NCBI GenBank assembly: GCA_963708245.1
Contig: OY970201.1
Span: 2,604,001-2,668,000, forward strand
Length of the DNA: 64,000 nt
Direction: 5' to 3'
Source: CAVYXK01 sp963708245
GTDB lineage: Bacteria; Pseudomonadota; Alphaproteobacteria; Acetobacterales; Acetobacteraceae
The notes beneath the pieces were generated by a model. The model was not told the DNA's origin, made no database searches, and worked only from the letters and a program-made list of their open reading frames with translations. Positions 63,099-64,000 of this stretch are shown piece after piece; the first letter of the stretch is position 1, and each line of letters starts with the position of its first letter. The translations under genes were made by a program, and so were the position numbers.

Positions 63099-64000
63099 TT
63101 ATCCTCCAAGGTTCCGATTTGCCCGCGCTAGTACCGCCTCGAACAACACCTGCGCCCCGGCCTCCGCCTCCTCCGGCAGCATGCTCTCCGCCTCGTTATG
63201 CGACAGGCCGTCCTTGCACGGGGTGAAAATCATCGCCGTCGGCACCCGCCGCGCCACGTACACTGCGTCGTGGCCGGCGCCTGACACGATCTTCCGCGCC
63301 GGATAGCCGAGCCGCGCCGCCGCCTCTCGCACCAACGCCGCACAGTCAGGATCGAAACGCTGCGCCGGGATGCGGAACAGCCGCGTCAGTTCCAGCTTCA
63401 CCCCGCAATCCCGCGCGATGGATTCCGCTTCGTGCGGGAACTCGGCGTCCATCTGGTCCACCTCCGCTTCCTCCGGATGGCGGAACTCGACCGAGAAACG
63501 CACCTCGCCGGAGATCACGTTGCGGCTGTTCGGCGAGACCACAAGCTGGCCCACCGTCCCCCTCCCGTCCTCGCCCCGCGCGCGCATCATCCGATCGACC
63601 AGTTCCACCACCCGGGCCGCGCAGACCAGCGCGTCCCGGCGCGCCGAGGGCGGCGTCGTCCCCGCATGCGATTCCTGCCCGGTCGCAACGGCGTCGTACC
63701 ACACCTGCGCCTGCGCCCCGGTCACCACGCCGATCGCCTTGCCTTCCCGCTCCAGAATCGGCCCCTGCTCGATATGCAGCTCGAAATACGCATCGGCCGG
63801 AAACGCCTGGGCAGGCTCAGGTCCGCGATAAGCGATCGCATCCAGCGCCGCTCCGACAGTCATCCCCTCCAGGTCCGCCAGCGCATAGGCTTCGTTTAGC
63901 CCGAACACCCCCGCCCATACGCCCGAGCCCATCAGGCTGTGGCCGAACCGGCTCCCTTCTTCATCGGTCCAGTTCACCAATTCCAGCGGCGCCTTGGTGA
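63099..64000 (-). CDS. M20-family amidohydrolase (N-carbamoyl amino acid hydrolase / allantoate amidohydrolase), 5' end outside window
   Basis: About 300 C-terminal residues; the frame is open to the window edge. Zinc-enzyme features are NWTDEEGSRFGHSL (metal-ligand Glu region), FELHIEQGPILERE, GQESHAGTTPPSARRDAL (dimerisation-domain His), SGAGHDAVYVAR and FTPCKDGLSHNEAE. This is the AmaB/HyuC/AllC group, hydrolysing carbamoyl amino acids or allantoate with divalent metal. The substrate cannot be told from this part. Confidence 0.9.
   Translation of the reverse strand, partial: TKAPLELVNWTDEEGSRFGHSLMGSGVWAGVFGLNEAYALADLEGMTVGAALDAIAYRGPEPAQAFPADAYFELHIEQGPILEREGKAIGVVTGAQAQVWYDAVATGQESHAGTTPPSARRDALVCAARVVELVDRMMRARGEDGRGTVGQLVVSPNSRNVISGEVRFSVEFRHPEEAEVDQMDAEFPHEAESIARDCGVKLELTRLFRIPAQRFDPDCAALVREAAARLGYPARKIVSGAGHDAVYVARRVPTAMIFTPCKDGLSHNEAESMLPEEAEAGAQVLFEAVLARANRNLGG

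Overview
The window is high-GC DNA that reads as chromosome of an alphaproteobacterium, most plausibly Rhodospirillales/Acetobacteraceae. This is inferred from gene content and order: a dnaN-recF-gyrB cluster, ppx-rlmE, glyQ-glyS-ppdK, a DUF4175/TIGR02302 protein, an mdtABC-type efflux operon and GC-rich palindromic intergenic repeats. No tRNA, rRNA or CRISPR array was seen. Both edges cut through genes.

The left third (1-20 kb) is accessory-rich and scarred. It opens with a partial nSTAND-type NTPase. An epoxide hydrolase and a tyrosine-recombinase remnant follow, lying between two copies of the 3' end of livF. Then comes an intact branched-chain amino-acid ABC operon (binding protein, livH, livM, livG, livF; minus strand). 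A large methyltransferase/glycosyltransferase fusion comes next, with a segmental duplication carrying two RTX-like secreted proteins and a decayed second copy of the glycosyltransferase 3' end. A broken IS5-family transposase, a frameshifted ParA remnant, a sugar-type methyltransferase, a GT61 glycosyltransferase, and relics of hydantoinase B and GNAT genes complete it. Together this looks like a surface-glycan/secreted-protein island being eroded by insertions and frameshifts.

The middle (20-45 kb) is mostly housekeeping: a HAD hydrolase and an FMN/FAD oxidoreductase, xseB, ppx, rlmE, a PEP-mutase-family lyase, lysA, the DUF4175 protein, then dnaN, recF and gyrB. A frameshifted Uma2-like gene follows. 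An RND efflux operon (mdtA, mdtB, mdtC, outer-membrane factor) lies on the minus strand with stop/start overlaps of 4 nt.

The right third (45-64 kb) holds a peptide-type binding protein with a one-base frameshift, an M81 (MlrC) metallopeptidase and a DUF993 protein that are probably co-transcribed. It also has a TumE/TumA-type toxin-antitoxin pair, a DUF2076 protein, glyQ-glyS-ppdK, a dienelactone hydrolase, and a thiolase/DUF35/birA operon. Last are an ArgD-like aminotransferase, a small conserved protein and a partial M20-family amidohydrolase.

The most notable observation lies upstream of the ArgD-like gene. A 24-codon leader ORF has five consecutive arginine codons and overlaps alternative RNA hairpins ending in a terminator followed by a T-run. 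This has the architecture of ribosome-mediated attenuation responding to arginine. Other notable items are a palindromic repeat inside the birA coding sequence, the duplicated glycosyltransferase-end/RTX unit, and the livF 3'-end direct repeats around a possible mobile segment.
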